Positions 8,250-16,498 are shown, numbered from the stretch's first letter. The stretch is 64,000 bases of DNA from Clostridium magnum DSM 2767 (GCF_001623875.1 NZ_LWAE01000002.1:1104001-1168000), one strand, 5' to 3'. Notes: a model not told the origin generated them from the letters alone. Program-made: numbers and translations.

Positions 8250-8318
8250 CACTATTCATATTTTAGCTATAGTAGTTGTGATAGTTTTGGTGGTGGAGGA
8301 GATTCAACTAATTTCTAG
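8250..8318 (+). other. In-frame Ser/Gly-rich tail beyond the NERD stop codon
   Basis: Reading on past the TAA at 8247-8249 gives 22 residues, HYSYFSYSSCDSFGGGGD plus STNF, then TAG. Ser/Tyr runs followed by GGGG-D-S and a terminal aromatic are a common C-terminal tail on bacterial membrane and stress proteins. It is either a severed end of the NERD protein or of a lost gene. Confidence 0.5.
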
Positions 8319-8346
8319 ATTTAAAATTATTGATGTGAGGTAAATA

Positions 8347-9072
8347 ATGATAAAGCATAAGATAACTAAGACGCAAAAGAAGATAAATGTATTAGTATAC
8401 TTAATTTTTTGTGTTTTTATATCCAGTTGTTATTATTTCATAAGCAGAACTCCCAAGCCTCCCAATAATCTTATATCTGATATTAAAGGAACAGAAGGAA
8501 TGGCATCTATAAGTGGAACAGTAGAGAAGGTCTTGGATGGCAGCACTCTTATAGTGAGAACAGGGGATAAGGTTGAAACTGTTAGTTTATTAGGGTTATA
8601 TATACCTGTAGAAATGAAGGATAAGGCTATGGAATTAACTAAAGCTGAATTACAGGGGCAGGTGGTAGAACTCTATTACTATGAAGAGAAATATAGTCCT
8701 CAGATAAGGGAGTATGGCAAAATAGCAGCTTATATTTATATAAAACACATTTTATTTGGTGGTGGCTTGTTACGTACTGGACTTGCTGTTGCTATCACAG
8801 CTCATGATTTAAAACAGAATCCTCAAACTAGCCAGTATTATCTATCAGTTGAAAATAATGCAAAGGAAGAAGGAGCGGGGATTTGGCAGTATGTTAAGGA
8901 TAAGGGAAGCATAACAATACAAGATACTGTAAGCCCAACTACCAAGAAGGTTTCAGATGTGATAAAAAGCGAAGTGCCTAAAGCAACTGAAACTGCTGCT
9001 GATGAACTGAAAAAAGGCATTAGTAGTGGTGTAAGTTCAATGAAAGATGCTATTAATAATATAGTAAAATAA
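8347..9072 (+). CDS. Membrane-anchored staphylococcal-nuclease-fold protein, probably inactive
   Basis: This 241-residue protein has one N-terminal membrane helix (about residues 15-34). Residues 55-180 follow the thermonuclease (SNase, PF00565) pattern, with a helical Thr/Lys-rich tail to the end. Compared with S. aureus nuclease from memory, VEKVLDGSTLIV replaces IKAIDGDTVKL (D21 to S). SLLGLYIPVE replaces RLLLVDTPE (R35 to S, D40 to Y, E43 to V). REYGKIAAYIY replaces DKYGRGLAYIY (R87 to K). So the Ca ligands and all three catalytic residues are gone while the fold signature stays. It probably serves binding rather than cutting. A decayed paralogue lies at 16,695-17,015. Confidence 0.75.
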   Translation: MIKHKITKTQKKINVLVYLIFCVFISSCYYFISRTPKPPNNLISDIKGTEGMASISGTVEKVLDGSTLIVRTGDKVETVSLLGLYIPVEMKDKAMELTKAELQGQVVELYYYEEKYSPQIREYGKIAAYIYIKHILFGGGLLRTGLAVAITAHDLKQNPQTSQYYLSVENNAKEEGAGIWQYVKDKGSITIQDTVSPTTKKVSDVIKSEVPKATETAADELKKGISSGVSSMKDAINNIVK

Positions 9073-9084
9073 CTAAAGGAAAAC

Positions 9085-9126
9085 AAAAAAACAAGGCATC
9101 CTACCCCCATAGTATGCCTTGTTTTA
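9085..9126. terminator. Bidirectional intrinsic terminator
   Basis: ACAAGGCAT pairs perfectly with ATGCCTTGT around a 14-base loop, flanked by seven A on the left and TTT on the right. It ends the nuclease-like gene. Read leftward it has an excellent U-run and would end the putative small RNA starting near 9159. Confidence 0.85.
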
Positions 9127-9159
9127 AGAGTGTTTAAAAATGTGTAGAAATGTTTTTTC
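9085..9159 (-). ncRNA. Putative small RNA, distal copy of a tandem pair
   Basis: On the minus strand, a -35-like TGAAAA (9189-9194), a 17-base spacer and TATATA (9166-9171) predict a start near 9159. The strong hairpin and U-run end near 9085, giving about 75 nt with no open frame of note. The terminal loop is G-rich (ATGGGGGTAGG). The 15-base box upstream is identical to that of the second unit at 9236-9361. Confidence 0.45.
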
Positions 9160-9165
9160 TAATAA

Positions 9166-9208
9166 TATATACCATATCACTGCATTCGTTTTCAGTAGTA
9201 AGTAATGG
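9166..9208 (-). promoter_or_regulatory. Minus-strand promoter with 15-bp upstream box (distal copy)
   Basis: The box CCATTACTTACTACT (minus strand, 9194-9208) abuts TGAAAA, a 17-base spacer and TATATA. The same box at 9347-9361 abuts a second promoter with identical spacing. This suggests a shared activator or repressor. Confidence 0.45.
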
Positions 9209-9235
9209 AAGTAGGGTAGGTATAATATAGGAAAT

Positions 9236-9312
9236 AAAAAAAGAGCAAGGAGACCTCTCATTATCCCTTGCTTAATAAACGCTATCATATTGGTATCGTT
9301 TACTTTTCGCTT
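9236..9312 (-). ncRNA. Putative small RNA, proximal copy of a tandem pair
   Basis: Predicted from TTAAAA (9342-9347), a 17-base spacer and TATAAT (9319-9324) on the minus strand, to a terminator GCAAGG/CCTTGC followed by CTCTTTTTTT. The length is about 77 nt. It contains a 5' hairpin AAACGATAC...GATAGCGTTT and the terminator hairpin. No coding frame is evident. Size and layout match the unit at 9085-9208. Confidence 0.45.
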
Positions 9313-9318
9313 AATTGT

Positions 9319-9361
9319 ATTATATCATATATATTTGTCCTTTTTAAGTAGTAAGTAATGG
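9319..9361 (-). promoter_or_regulatory. Minus-strand promoter with 15-bp upstream box (proximal copy)
   Basis: TTAAAA and a perfect TATAAT lie 17 bases apart. The same CCATTACTTACTACT box directly overlaps the start of the -35, exactly as in the other copy 153 bases away. Confidence 0.5.
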
Positions 9362-9585
9362 GAACGGAGAGAAATGTGTACTTTTGAGTGTTTTATTTTT
9401 CGATTATTCCATATTAGCATATTTTTTTTGAGAAAAACGTGATATAAAAAAGAAAATAGATGAGGTACTGAAGCACCATGAGCAAAATCTACAAAAGTTT
9501 TTAAGAATACAGAAAGATTACTGATAAAGAAAAGACAAGGAGTATCAATAATATTATTTAAAAGTCTGTCGAAATTTCAAAGTAA

Positions 9586-9876
9586 GAACTATATCAAGAT
9601 ATTTTCTGCTCTCTACTTATGCCATTTATACAGAAATCAGTAGAGGATTATTTTACAAAATTTCTAACTGATGTACCGACAGTTGCCCCTTGGAACATTG
9701 ATATTTTAAGAGTGGAGAAACCTAATGCTTATCGTTCATTCATTTTTGTACTTAAAATACGGATAAAACCATATGTCGGACAACAATCTTGGATTAGGTG
9801 TTGTTTGTTTAAAATTGCAGTGCATGGAGAAGGGGATGTTGAAGTAAATAATTTTCAACATATCAAAAAGTATTAA
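9586..9876 (+). pseudogene. DUF3888-like secreted protein fragment
   Basis: The frame, open from 9586 (after a stop), reads ELYQDIFCSLLMPFIQKSVE, then later FVLKIRIKPYVG and FQHIKKY. This follows the DUF3888 pattern (ELYQD...LLPYI...KPYVG.H...GDV...F.HI). The N-terminal signal peptide expected for the family is missing, with stop codons upstream. The region after PYVG (QQSWIRCC) departs from the expected VG.D.ITF. It is probably a truncated remnant. No ribosome site precedes the ATG at 9619. Confidence 0.6.
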
Positions 9877-10004
9877 TTACCACCGCATTTTCAACATACT
9901 ATAAAGAAGAATTTTAAGCATATCTATTAATCAAATATGACGAAGCATTCTTATCTTGTGTCACCAGTATAAGATTATAAGAATAATAGACTGAATATTT
10001 ATAT

Positions 10005-10030
10005 AAGGTAGCGAGGGGGCTACCTTTTTT
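10005..10030 (+). terminator. Intrinsic terminator
   Basis: GGTAGC and GCTACC form a stem with loop GAGGGG, followed by TTTTTT. It separates the decayed DUF3888 region from the CBASS operon. Confidence 0.75.
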
Positions 10031-10203
10031 AAGTTTGGTATTAAAATAGTACAAATTTAGCTGTGTATGGAGGAATTTAGGTTAATTTGTAGAATTTGTA
10101 TTATATGCAAATTAATCAATGAATTATGTAATATATCTAATGTCTATAACCGGAAGTTTAAGAAGGTATTAAATTATTGATAACAGTTCATTATCTGTGT
10201 AAC

Positions 10204-10232
10204 TTGAAAATTTTATTTAATTCAATTATGAA
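10204..10232 (+). promoter_or_regulatory. Possible CBASS operon promoter
   Basis: TTGAAA and TATGAA are separated by 17 bases, about 175 bases before the CD-NTase gene. It is the best sigma-A-like pair I see in the 378-base gap 10,031-10,408, which otherwise holds no recognisable gene. AT-rich sequence makes chance matches likely. Confidence 0.3.
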
Positions 10233-10408
10233 AGGTCGTGTTTTAATGATTTTAGGCCAAGAATACTTATAAGTTCTATATTAAGTGAAAGTTTGAATAC
10301 CAGATCTGAAATGAAACATTTTTCTCAAGTATAGGTGTAGCTGTTTTATCTATTCAAATAATCGTTCACAAAAATGACTGGTAATAAAAAGTTAGGAGGA
10401 GTTACATT

Positions 10409-11467
10409 ATGAAATTAAAAAAGCAGTTTGAAGATTTCTACAAAGAAATTACAATCGACACAGAGGTTGAAGACCTTATAGAAAAAAGGGAAACTTTGGA
10501 GAATAATTTTAAGAGTAATTTTCCATCGGAATGCGAAAAACATGATATTGAAGTAAAAAAGAGTGATATTGAAATATTTGATCAGGGAAGTTATAAGTTG
10601 CATACTACAATTAAGAATAATCATGGTGGAAGTATTGATAGAGATGTTGCAGTTATGTTTCCACTTGATATCGATCAAAATAGTGATCCAAGAAAAATTA
10701 AAGGATATGGTAGGGATGCGATAAATTTATGGAATAGATCTGTTACTATTAAAGAACCATGTTTAAATGTATCCTATGTTGAAAATGGAACTGAATGGAT
10801 GCATATAGATCTACCATTGTATGCAAAGCATAATGGGAATATATATCTTGCCAGAGGTAGGGAATTTGCAACTGAAGGTAATTATTCATGGGAACCAGCA
10901 GATCCTAAAGGACTAAATGACTATCTTATAGGTAAGATCAATGGTAATAATCAACTAAGAAGAATCATCCGCTATATTAAGAAGTGGAAATTAGAGAAAT
11001 ATTATAATTCAACTTTGGATCATGAAGTGCCACCAAGTATAGGACTTACTCTTCTTGCATGCGATTGCTTTATTGCAAGTACAAGCTCCGAAGGAGATGA
11101 TGATTTATCATCCTTACAAAAAACAATTCAAGGTATTATTAACAAATTTTCTTTAACATATGAAAATGGAGTGCTTGTAAAAGCAAATATTTCAAGATCT
11201 TTACCTGTAACACCGTGGACAGATGTTTTTAAGAAGATGAAAGATAGCAGTGATACATATGGAGTTAAATTTTATGATAAATTAAATACGGCATTACAAA
11301 ATTTAACTGATGCATGTAATGAAGAATCTGAACACGATGCAGGGTTAAGTGTACAAAAAGTTTTTGGCGATGAATTTAAAGTGCCGGTAAAACAAGTAAA
11401 TGTATCAACATCATCAAACGCATCTAGTAAAAAGGAGCATAATTTTGGTGGAGAATCAAATTATTAA
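10409..11467 (+). CDS. CBASS cyclic oligonucleotide synthase (CD-NTase)
   Basis: This 352-residue nucleotidyltransferase of the cGAS/DncV-like family has a helical N-terminus. The core DQGSYKLHTTIKNN (GS motif, about residues 60-65) is followed by SIDRDVAVMFPLD, with the first two metal-binding acidic residues. The third lies in EWMHIDLPLYA (about residue 130). A WEPADPKGLNDYL segment and a helical C-terminal half complete the family pattern. In CBASS it senses infection and makes a cyclic di- or trinucleotide; clade and product cannot be read from sequence. The last 25 or so residues are Ser/Asn-rich and look disordered, as expected for the tail that Cap2 conjugates. TAGGAGGAG gives a strong ribosome site. 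It overlaps cap2 by 23 bases. Confidence 0.92.
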   Translation: MKLKKQFEDFYKEITIDTEVEDLIEKRETLENNFKSNFPSECEKHDIEVKKSDIEIFDQGSYKLHTTIKNNHGGSIDRDVAVMFPLDIDQNSDPRKIKGYGRDAINLWNRSVTIKEPCLNVSYVENGTEWMHIDLPLYAKHNGNIYLARGREFATEGNYSWEPADPKGLNDYLIGKINGNNQLRRIIRYIKKWKLEKYYNSTLDHEVPPSIGLTLLACDCFIASTSSEGDDDLSSLQKTIQGIINKFSLTYENGVLVKANISRSLPVTPWTDVFKKMKDSSDTYGVKFYDKLNTALQNLTDACNEESEHDAGLSVQKVFGDEFKVPVKQVNVSTSSNASSKKEHNFGGESNY

Positions 11468-13091
11468 AGAGATACTATCTACATATGATGAAATACAAAT
11501 TTTATGCGAAGAAGATGATATTGTATTTTTCAAACTCAAGGATAAGGAATATGGCATTTGGTATTCAAAAGAAGAAAAAAGGACTAGCAAACCATTTATT
11601 TTAGTAAAGAATGATAGTCAATATGATTATCCGCATATAATGCAATTTGAAATTCCAATAGATAAAGATAAGCAGAAATATCGTTTAGTATGTCTTCATG
11701 AATCAGGAGATATAATTAATTACTTAATGTCATACGAAGAAAAAATAATTGATACCATAGACCGTCTTATTCATCTATTATCTTTATCACCATTGGAAAT
11801 AGAGGAAGAATTTCAAAAAGAATTTTTGTACTATTGGAATCAACTAGTAAATTATGATATTCCTTTGAGATTATATGTTGCTTCGGATAGAGTGTTTCAA
11901 AGTATGAATGTTTACCAAAATAAAAATAAGATGTTTAGAGCCGTAACAAATGGAATTAAGCTGAATGACAAAGATGCATGGAGCTTTGTACATAATATAT
12001 GTGCATTCTATATTCCAATTACAGATAATAGAAGGATATTGCCACCAGTAAAAGATAAGCTTTGGAAAATTGATGAGATTTTGAAAATTGTTAAAGGAAG
12101 AGATGTAGCACGAATAGGCCATGAGACATATGAATCTATAAAAAAAGTAAAGGTAAAATCTAATAGAGCGTTTCTTATATTTGAAATGATGGTTTTAAAT
12201 CATAGAATTAACTTTTGCTGCCTGGTATATTTTAAAAATTTAAAAACAGAAACACTTATGGATAAATTGGGAAATGCAATTGAAAAAATTGAACTAGTAG
12301 AAACAAAACGTTGCGATTATTTATTTTTAAATGAACAAATCGGAAATGATACATCAATAGTTGATAAAAAGGTTGCCATAGTTGGTGTTGGATCCCTTGG
12401 AAGCTATTTGGCAACAGAGTTGGTGAAGTTAGGAATAAAGAATTTAACTTTATATGATGAAGACACATTAGAAGAAGCAAATATAATGCGCCACAGAGCA
12501 AGGCTTTCATGGAGTAATATCAGTAAAGTGATAGCTATGAAATATGATTTGGAATTAATGCATCCGGAAATTATTGTAAATGAAAAAGATGAATACCTCA
12601 CTCAAGAAATTCTAAAAAAAGATATGCATGGTTTTGATATGATAATTTTTACGGTAGGGAACAGTGATGTCCAACTTATGGCTAATACTGTTTTTAAAGA
12701 GTTTAACTATGATAAACCAGTAATATATTCTTGGCTTGAAGCAGGAGGAACAAATAGCCATATTTTGAAAGTTGACTATTCAAAGAAAGGATGTTTTGAA
12801 TGTTTATATACCAATAAAGAAGGCGATTTAGTAAATAATAGCGCAAATAAATTACCAGATGAATTAGTAACACAAAACACTATTAGAAATGGCTGCGGAG
12901 CTACAAGAGTTGCTTATGGTACTGAAATTCTATTAAGAACGACGAGTGTTATATTAGATACGGTTAAGAGAACCTTTAGGGGTGAATTTGAAGATAATTG
13001 TTTAATAGATATAGAGCCTACTTCTGTAATTAATCAAGGAAATACTTTTAAAGAAGGGAAGTGTCAATGCTGTGGCGATAGAGATAGCTAA
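11445..13091 (+). CDS. cap2: Cap2-type fused E2-E1 ubiquitin-like ligase of CBASS
   Basis: Starting at TTG 11445 (AAAGGAG ends 7 bases before; GTG 11448 is the alternative), the protein has about 548 residues. The N-terminal E2-like domain holds KQKYRLVCLHE, whose Cys is the likely E2 catalytic residue (about 83). It is followed by helical SYEEKIIDTIDRLIHLL and KEFLYYW. The C-terminal ThiF/E1 adenylation domain has VAIVGVGSLGSYLA (ATP loop, about 310-320), LYDEDTLEEANIMRH, and RNGCGATR with the likely E1 cysteine (about 484). It ends in CQCC. By family knowledge Cap2 links the CD-NTase C-terminus to a target and primes the synthase. It overlaps both neighbours, so translation is probably coupled. 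Confidence 0.92.
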   Translation: MVENQIIKEILSTYDEIQILCEEDDIVFFKLKDKEYGIWYSKEEKRTSKPFILVKNDSQYDYPHIMQFEIPIDKDKQKYRLVCLHESGDIINYLMSYEEKIIDTIDRLIHLLSLSPLEIEEEFQKEFLYYWNQLVNYDIPLRLYVASDRVFQSMNVYQNKNKMFRAVTNGIKLNDKDAWSFVHNICAFYIPITDNRRILPPVKDKLWKIDEILKIVKGRDVARIGHETYESIKKVKVKSNRAFLIFEMMVLNHRINFCCLVYFKNLKTETLMDKLGNAIEKIELVETKRCDYLFLNEQIGNDTSIVDKKVAIVGVGSLGSYLATELVKLGIKNLTLYDEDTLEEANIMRHRARLSWSNISKVIAMKYDLELMHPEIIVNEKDEYLTQEILKKDMHGFDMIIFTVGNSDVQLMANTVFKEFNYDKPVIYSWLEAGGTNSHILKVDYSKKGCFECLYTNKEGDLVNNSANKLPDELVTQNTIRNGCGATRVAYGTEILLRTTSVILDTVKRTFRGEFEDNCLIDIEPTSVINQGNTFKEGKCQCCGDRDS

Positions 13092-13590
13092 TAGATGTAT
13101 AAAAATGAAACTTCCAAATGGAAAAGTAGTAGATATATTGCCAGAAGTATTTCAGGAAATAAGCAAATGGATTCAAAATGATGATTATGCACCTGAAGGT
13201 GGAGGTTTTATATTAGGATACAAGCATGAAAGAACTGGGAACATTTCCTTGGAATATGTAACATATCCTCAGCCATTGGATATTTGTAGCAGAATTCATT
13301 TTAAAATAAAAGATCCTATCCATAAGCTATTTCTATTAAAGGCACGAGTCAGAAAAAGCTTTTATATGGGGGTGTGGCATACTCACCCACAAACTATTCC
13401 TAACCCATCGATAGTAGATTGGGATGATTGGAATGACACATTGATAAAAGATAGAACTGCTAGTAAATATATGTTTTTTCTTATAGCTGGTACAAAAAGT
13501 ATTAGAATATGGGTTGGTGATTTTGAGACAAAACACATTGTGGAAATATTTGAATGTGAGAAAGATGGTGATTTATATAAAAAAATATAA
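13072..13590 (+). CDS. cap3: Cap3-type JAB/JAMM isopeptidase of CBASS
   Basis: This 172-residue protein starts at a GTG overlapping the end of cap2 by 20 bases. The JAMM zinc-peptidase signature is complete: Glu in EGGGFILGY (about residue 42) and HTHPQTIPNPSIVD (about residues 101-114), giving H-x-H-P-x(6)-S-x2-D. By family knowledge Cap3 removes the CD-NTase from its conjugates and so tunes CBASS activation. With the upstream genes it defines a type II CBASS. A decayed second copy of its C-terminal half lies at 13,705-13,884. Confidence 0.9.
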   Translation: MAIEIANRCIKMKLPNGKVVDILPEVFQEISKWIQNDDYAPEGGGFILGYKHERTGNISLEYVTYPQPLDICSRIHFKIKDPIHKLFLLKARVRKSFYMGVWHTHPQTIPNPSIVDWDDWNDTLIKDRTASKYMFFLIAGTKSIRIWVGDFETKHIVEIFECEKDGDLYKKI

Positions 13591-13704
13591 GTACAAACTA
13601 AATGGGGGCTATTATAGGTTCTTTTATAAATATTGTAACGTTAATACTTAGTATAAAAATATTCTTTATGATTTTATGTAGAATTTATGGTTTAGGAAGG
13701 GAAT

Positions 13705-13884
13705 TGGTATACTCATCCAGTTGATATACCAGATCCTTCTTGGATAGATATAATGTCATGGAAAAAAGCTTTGATAAATTGTAAATCCGGAGAAAGTCGA
13801 TATGCTTTTTTTATTATAATTGGAATAATAGAAATTAGGGTATGGAGTGGGGATATTAATACAAAAGAAGTAAAGCTGACTTAA
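13705..13884 (+). pseudogene. Remnant of a second Cap3-like (JAB) gene
   Basis: The frame reads WYTHPVDIPDPSWID, then RYAFFIIIGIIEIRVWSGD and INTKEVKLT, then stop. This aligns with WHTHPQTIPNPSIVD, KYMFFLIAGTKSIRIWVGD and FETKHIVEIF of the intact Cap3. The first His of the H-x-H pair has become Tyr, and nothing upstream of it remains open, so it is a dead 3' fragment. It fills most of the gap between cap3 and the effector. Confidence 0.8.
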
Positions 13885-13909
13885 TAAAATTTTACGAGGA
13901 GAAAAAGAT

Positions 13910-15598
13910 ATGAAACATAGATGGTTACACTTATCAGATTTACACTCATATTGTAGTGGGATAAAAACTAAGGTAATGAGAGATGCTCTTATTAATGAAG
14001 TAGAAGAATTAAATAATGAAGAAAAATTTGATTTTATTATTATAACTGGGGATATAAGTGATAAAGATTCTGGATATGATTTAGCGGAAGAATTTATATT
14101 AGATTTAATTTATAAACTTGATATAGCTAAAGAAAGAGTATTTATAGTACCAGGTAACCACGATTTAAGTAGAAATATTCCAGATAATAGAGAGGATATA
14201 GTAAAAGAACTATGGGGAAGTGGTATACTAGATGAAGAAAGTGAAAGTAATAATATAAGCTTATTGATAGATGCTCAAAATAATTTTTTTATAACATACA
14301 AAAATCTTTTGGGTAGAGATTATCCAAAAGAAAATATACATTTTGTTGAGAAAGTAATTGAAGGAGTAAATATTATCCACTTAAATACATCATGGATGTG
14401 CTATGATTCAAACGTAGAGGATGGCAGAATTCACGTTGGACTAAATAATGTATATAAGTGTTTAGAAACAATAAATAATGAAGATTTTAATATTGTAATA
14501 GGTCATCATAGATTAGAAGATTTAAATCCACAAGAAAGAAATAACCTGAAATCTATATTTAGAGCTAAGGGGATTGATATGTATCTAGGAGGGCATTGCC
14601 ATCAAGCTATTATAGAGCACGATAGAAATGCAGATATGGAGTTATGCTTTTGTAAACAAGCAAGAGCAGAATTTGATGATTATCCAGCAGGGTTTATTTT
14701 AGGTAACATTGATGTTGATAATAATCAAAGTTATTATATGTTTTATAATTGGAGTACATCATTTGCAAAATGGATGTATGATTATTCAGTAGAGGCAGCC
14801 AAGCATGGTAAGTATTATTTAAAGGGAGAGAAGTATAACAAGGAAAAATCAAAGAAAATAGATACAATTATTGACTTTAAGTTGATGGGTATACCTTTAG
14901 ATTATGAAGAAATAAACAGGAGATATAATCTTAAAAATACATCTGATTATAAATTTGGACATAAAAATATTTATCCAAAATCAGATTATGATTGGAACAA
15001 ATATTTAAAAGATTTAGTGATTTTTTATGATTCAATAATAGCTGAAATAAAAACTGATAATGTTCATATATTTCCTATAGCACAGATACCATTACTAGTT
15101 TCATTAGGCTATTTAATGCAAAATGATTCACCCAATATAAAGATATATCAATATAGTGAAAATGAGGAAAGTTGGGTATTTGATGAAAAAGATGATAATA
15201 TATCAGTAAAAGAGAATTTTATTAATGGTAGTAATGATATTCTAGCTGTAGCGCTAGAAGTAAGTTCAGAAGTAAAACAAGAAGATATTAATCAAGTTAT
15301 AGAAAAAGAATATGATTTATTATCATTTAAAGTTGATAGTCCAAGATTAGGATACTTGAATTATAGAAATGATGTATTAAGAGTAAAAAATATTATTAAA
15401 AACAAATTAGATAGTATATATAGCAAATATGAAGAGATTCATTTATTTATTGCAGCACCTGCAGGAATGTGCATAGAGATTGGAAGAATAATAAGAGAGA
15501 GTATGTATCCTGATACATATACTTATAATTATAATAGAAATGATGGAATACATTATAAAAAGGTTTGTAATTTAAAAACATTACGAAATAATCAATAA
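13910..15598 (+). CDS. Metallophosphoesterase-SAVED fusion, probable CBASS effector
   Basis: This 562-residue protein has all five calcineurin-like phosphoesterase motifs in residues 1-235: HLSDLH (D10, H12), TGDISD (D48), PGNHD (N83, H84), IGHH (H199, H200) and GGHCH (H229, H231). A linker (about 240-380) leads to a C-terminal SAVED-like sensor with two CARF-like halves. These are HIFPIAQIPLLVSLG with IKIYQY (386-415), and IHLFIAAPAGMCIEIGRII with TYTYNYNR (510-543). SAVED domains bind the cyclic nucleotide made by the CD-NTase. The likely role is a phosphodiesterase or nuclease switched on by that signal. It lies downstream of cap3 on the same strand, with ribosome site GAGGAG. I know of no characterised CBASS effector with this fusion. 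Confidence 0.82.
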   Translation: MKHRWLHLSDLHSYCSGIKTKVMRDALINEVEELNNEEKFDFIIITGDISDKDSGYDLAEEFILDLIYKLDIAKERVFIVPGNHDLSRNIPDNREDIVKELWGSGILDEESESNNISLLIDAQNNFFITYKNLLGRDYPKENIHFVEKVIEGVNIIHLNTSWMCYDSNVEDGRIHVGLNNVYKCLETINNEDFNIVIGHHRLEDLNPQERNNLKSIFRAKGIDMYLGGHCHQAIIEHDRNADMELCFCKQARAEFDDYPAGFILGNIDVDNNQSYYMFYNWSTSFAKWMYDYSVEAAKHGKYYLKGEKYNKEKSKKIDTIIDFKLMGIPLDYEEINRRYNLKNTSDYKFGHKNIYPKSDYDWNKYLKDLVIFYDSIIAEIKTDNVHIFPIAQIPLLVSLGYLMQNDSPNIKIYQYSENEESWVFDEKDDNISVKENFINGSNDILAVALEVSSEVKQEDINQVIEKEYDLLSFKVDSPRLGYLNYRNDVLRVKNIIKNKLDSIYSKYEEIHLFIAAPAGMCIEIGRIIRESMYPDTYTYNYNRNDGIHYKKVCNLKTLRNNQ

Positions 15599-15925
15599 AA
15601 AGGTTTATTAAATAGTTTAGTATTTGATAGTTATTGGAACAACTAGCATATAACGTAAGTTAAAGAAACATATTTACAAATTAAAGTTTAACTAGTTAAT
15701 AATTTATATTGCAGATATTAGCAATATTGTTTGCAGGTTGAATCATAGGTAATATGAGTTTTTTGCGTACAGTTGAACTTCACATTATTCATATAATTGG
15801 ACGTGTGCTGTTGTCATTCTGATAATAACAGAAAGTTAAAGTATATAAACATTTTATTTATGAAGTATCGTCAATGTAAATAGTAATTTTGTAAATTGAA
15901 ATCTATAGAAAGTATAGGAGATATT
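15599..15925. other. Intergenic gap, nothing identified
   Basis: This AT-rich spacer after the effector gene has no convincing frame, terminator or repeat. A loose inverted pair CTGTT...AACAG occurs near 15,808-15,831. Confidence 0.3.
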
Positions 15926-16498
15926 ATGGATATTAATAAAATTTCGTCAGATGGTTGGTTATCTTTTATAGGATCTATGATTGGAGCTGTTGCTACAGTA
16001 ATATCTATATTAATAGCTATAAGGATGAACAATAAGCAAATAAAACAGCAAAGTATAAAATCAATTAGACCATATCATGACGCGTTAAAAAAGTCACTAC
16101 CAAGCTATGACAGTATTATGACGCAATCTGATTATTTGGATGAAGAAGATAATTTGTTAGGTGGATCTGTGACTGTAGAAGGAAGACTTTCTATTTTAGA
16201 AAAGTATTTGAATGATGATGAGAGAACAAATGAATTATTAGAATATAAAATAGAGCGACACAAAAAGTATATAGAATACTGGAATAAAGCTAATTCAAAC
16301 ATTGAAGAGTTTATAAATAGTGGTTTTTATAATGCAGTAAAAAGTGCATGTAATGGTGAAGTAATAAAATGTTATTATGATTTTGTTGTTGCTTTTCATA
16401 ATGAACATTTTTACTCTGGACCGATTATAGATACAGATTTGTTGAGAATCAATTTAAGCAGACTATTCGAAGCAATTAAAAAGGCCGAAAAAATTTAG
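15926..16498 (+). CDS. Single-TM protein of unknown function
   Basis: This 190-residue protein from ATG 15926 (TAGGAG 5 bases before; an upstream TTG frame start lacks a site) has one N-terminal helix (about residues 12-32, FIGSMIGAVATVISILIAI). A basic, then helical cytoplasmic part of about 150 residues follows. No family is recognised. The design (membrane anchor plus helical body) is common in small proteins of defence islands. Its place between CBASS and a restriction system makes a defence role possible but unproven. Confidence 0.6.
   Translation: MDINKISSDGWLSFIGSMIGAVATVISILIAIRMNNKQIKQQSIKSIRPYHDALKKSLPSYDSIMTQSDYLDEEDNLLGGSVTVEGRLSILEKYLNDDERTNELLEYKIERHKKYIEYWNKANSNIEEFINSGFYNAVKSACNGEVIKCYYDFVVAFHNEHFYSGPIIDTDLLRINLSRLFEAIKKAEKI

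Noticed and set aside
13910..14610. Effector N-terminus as an SbcD/Mre11 repair nuclease with no CBASS link
   Set aside because: SbcD is normally paired with SbcC, which is absent. The C-terminal half looks like SAVED, and the gene follows cap3 on the same strand.
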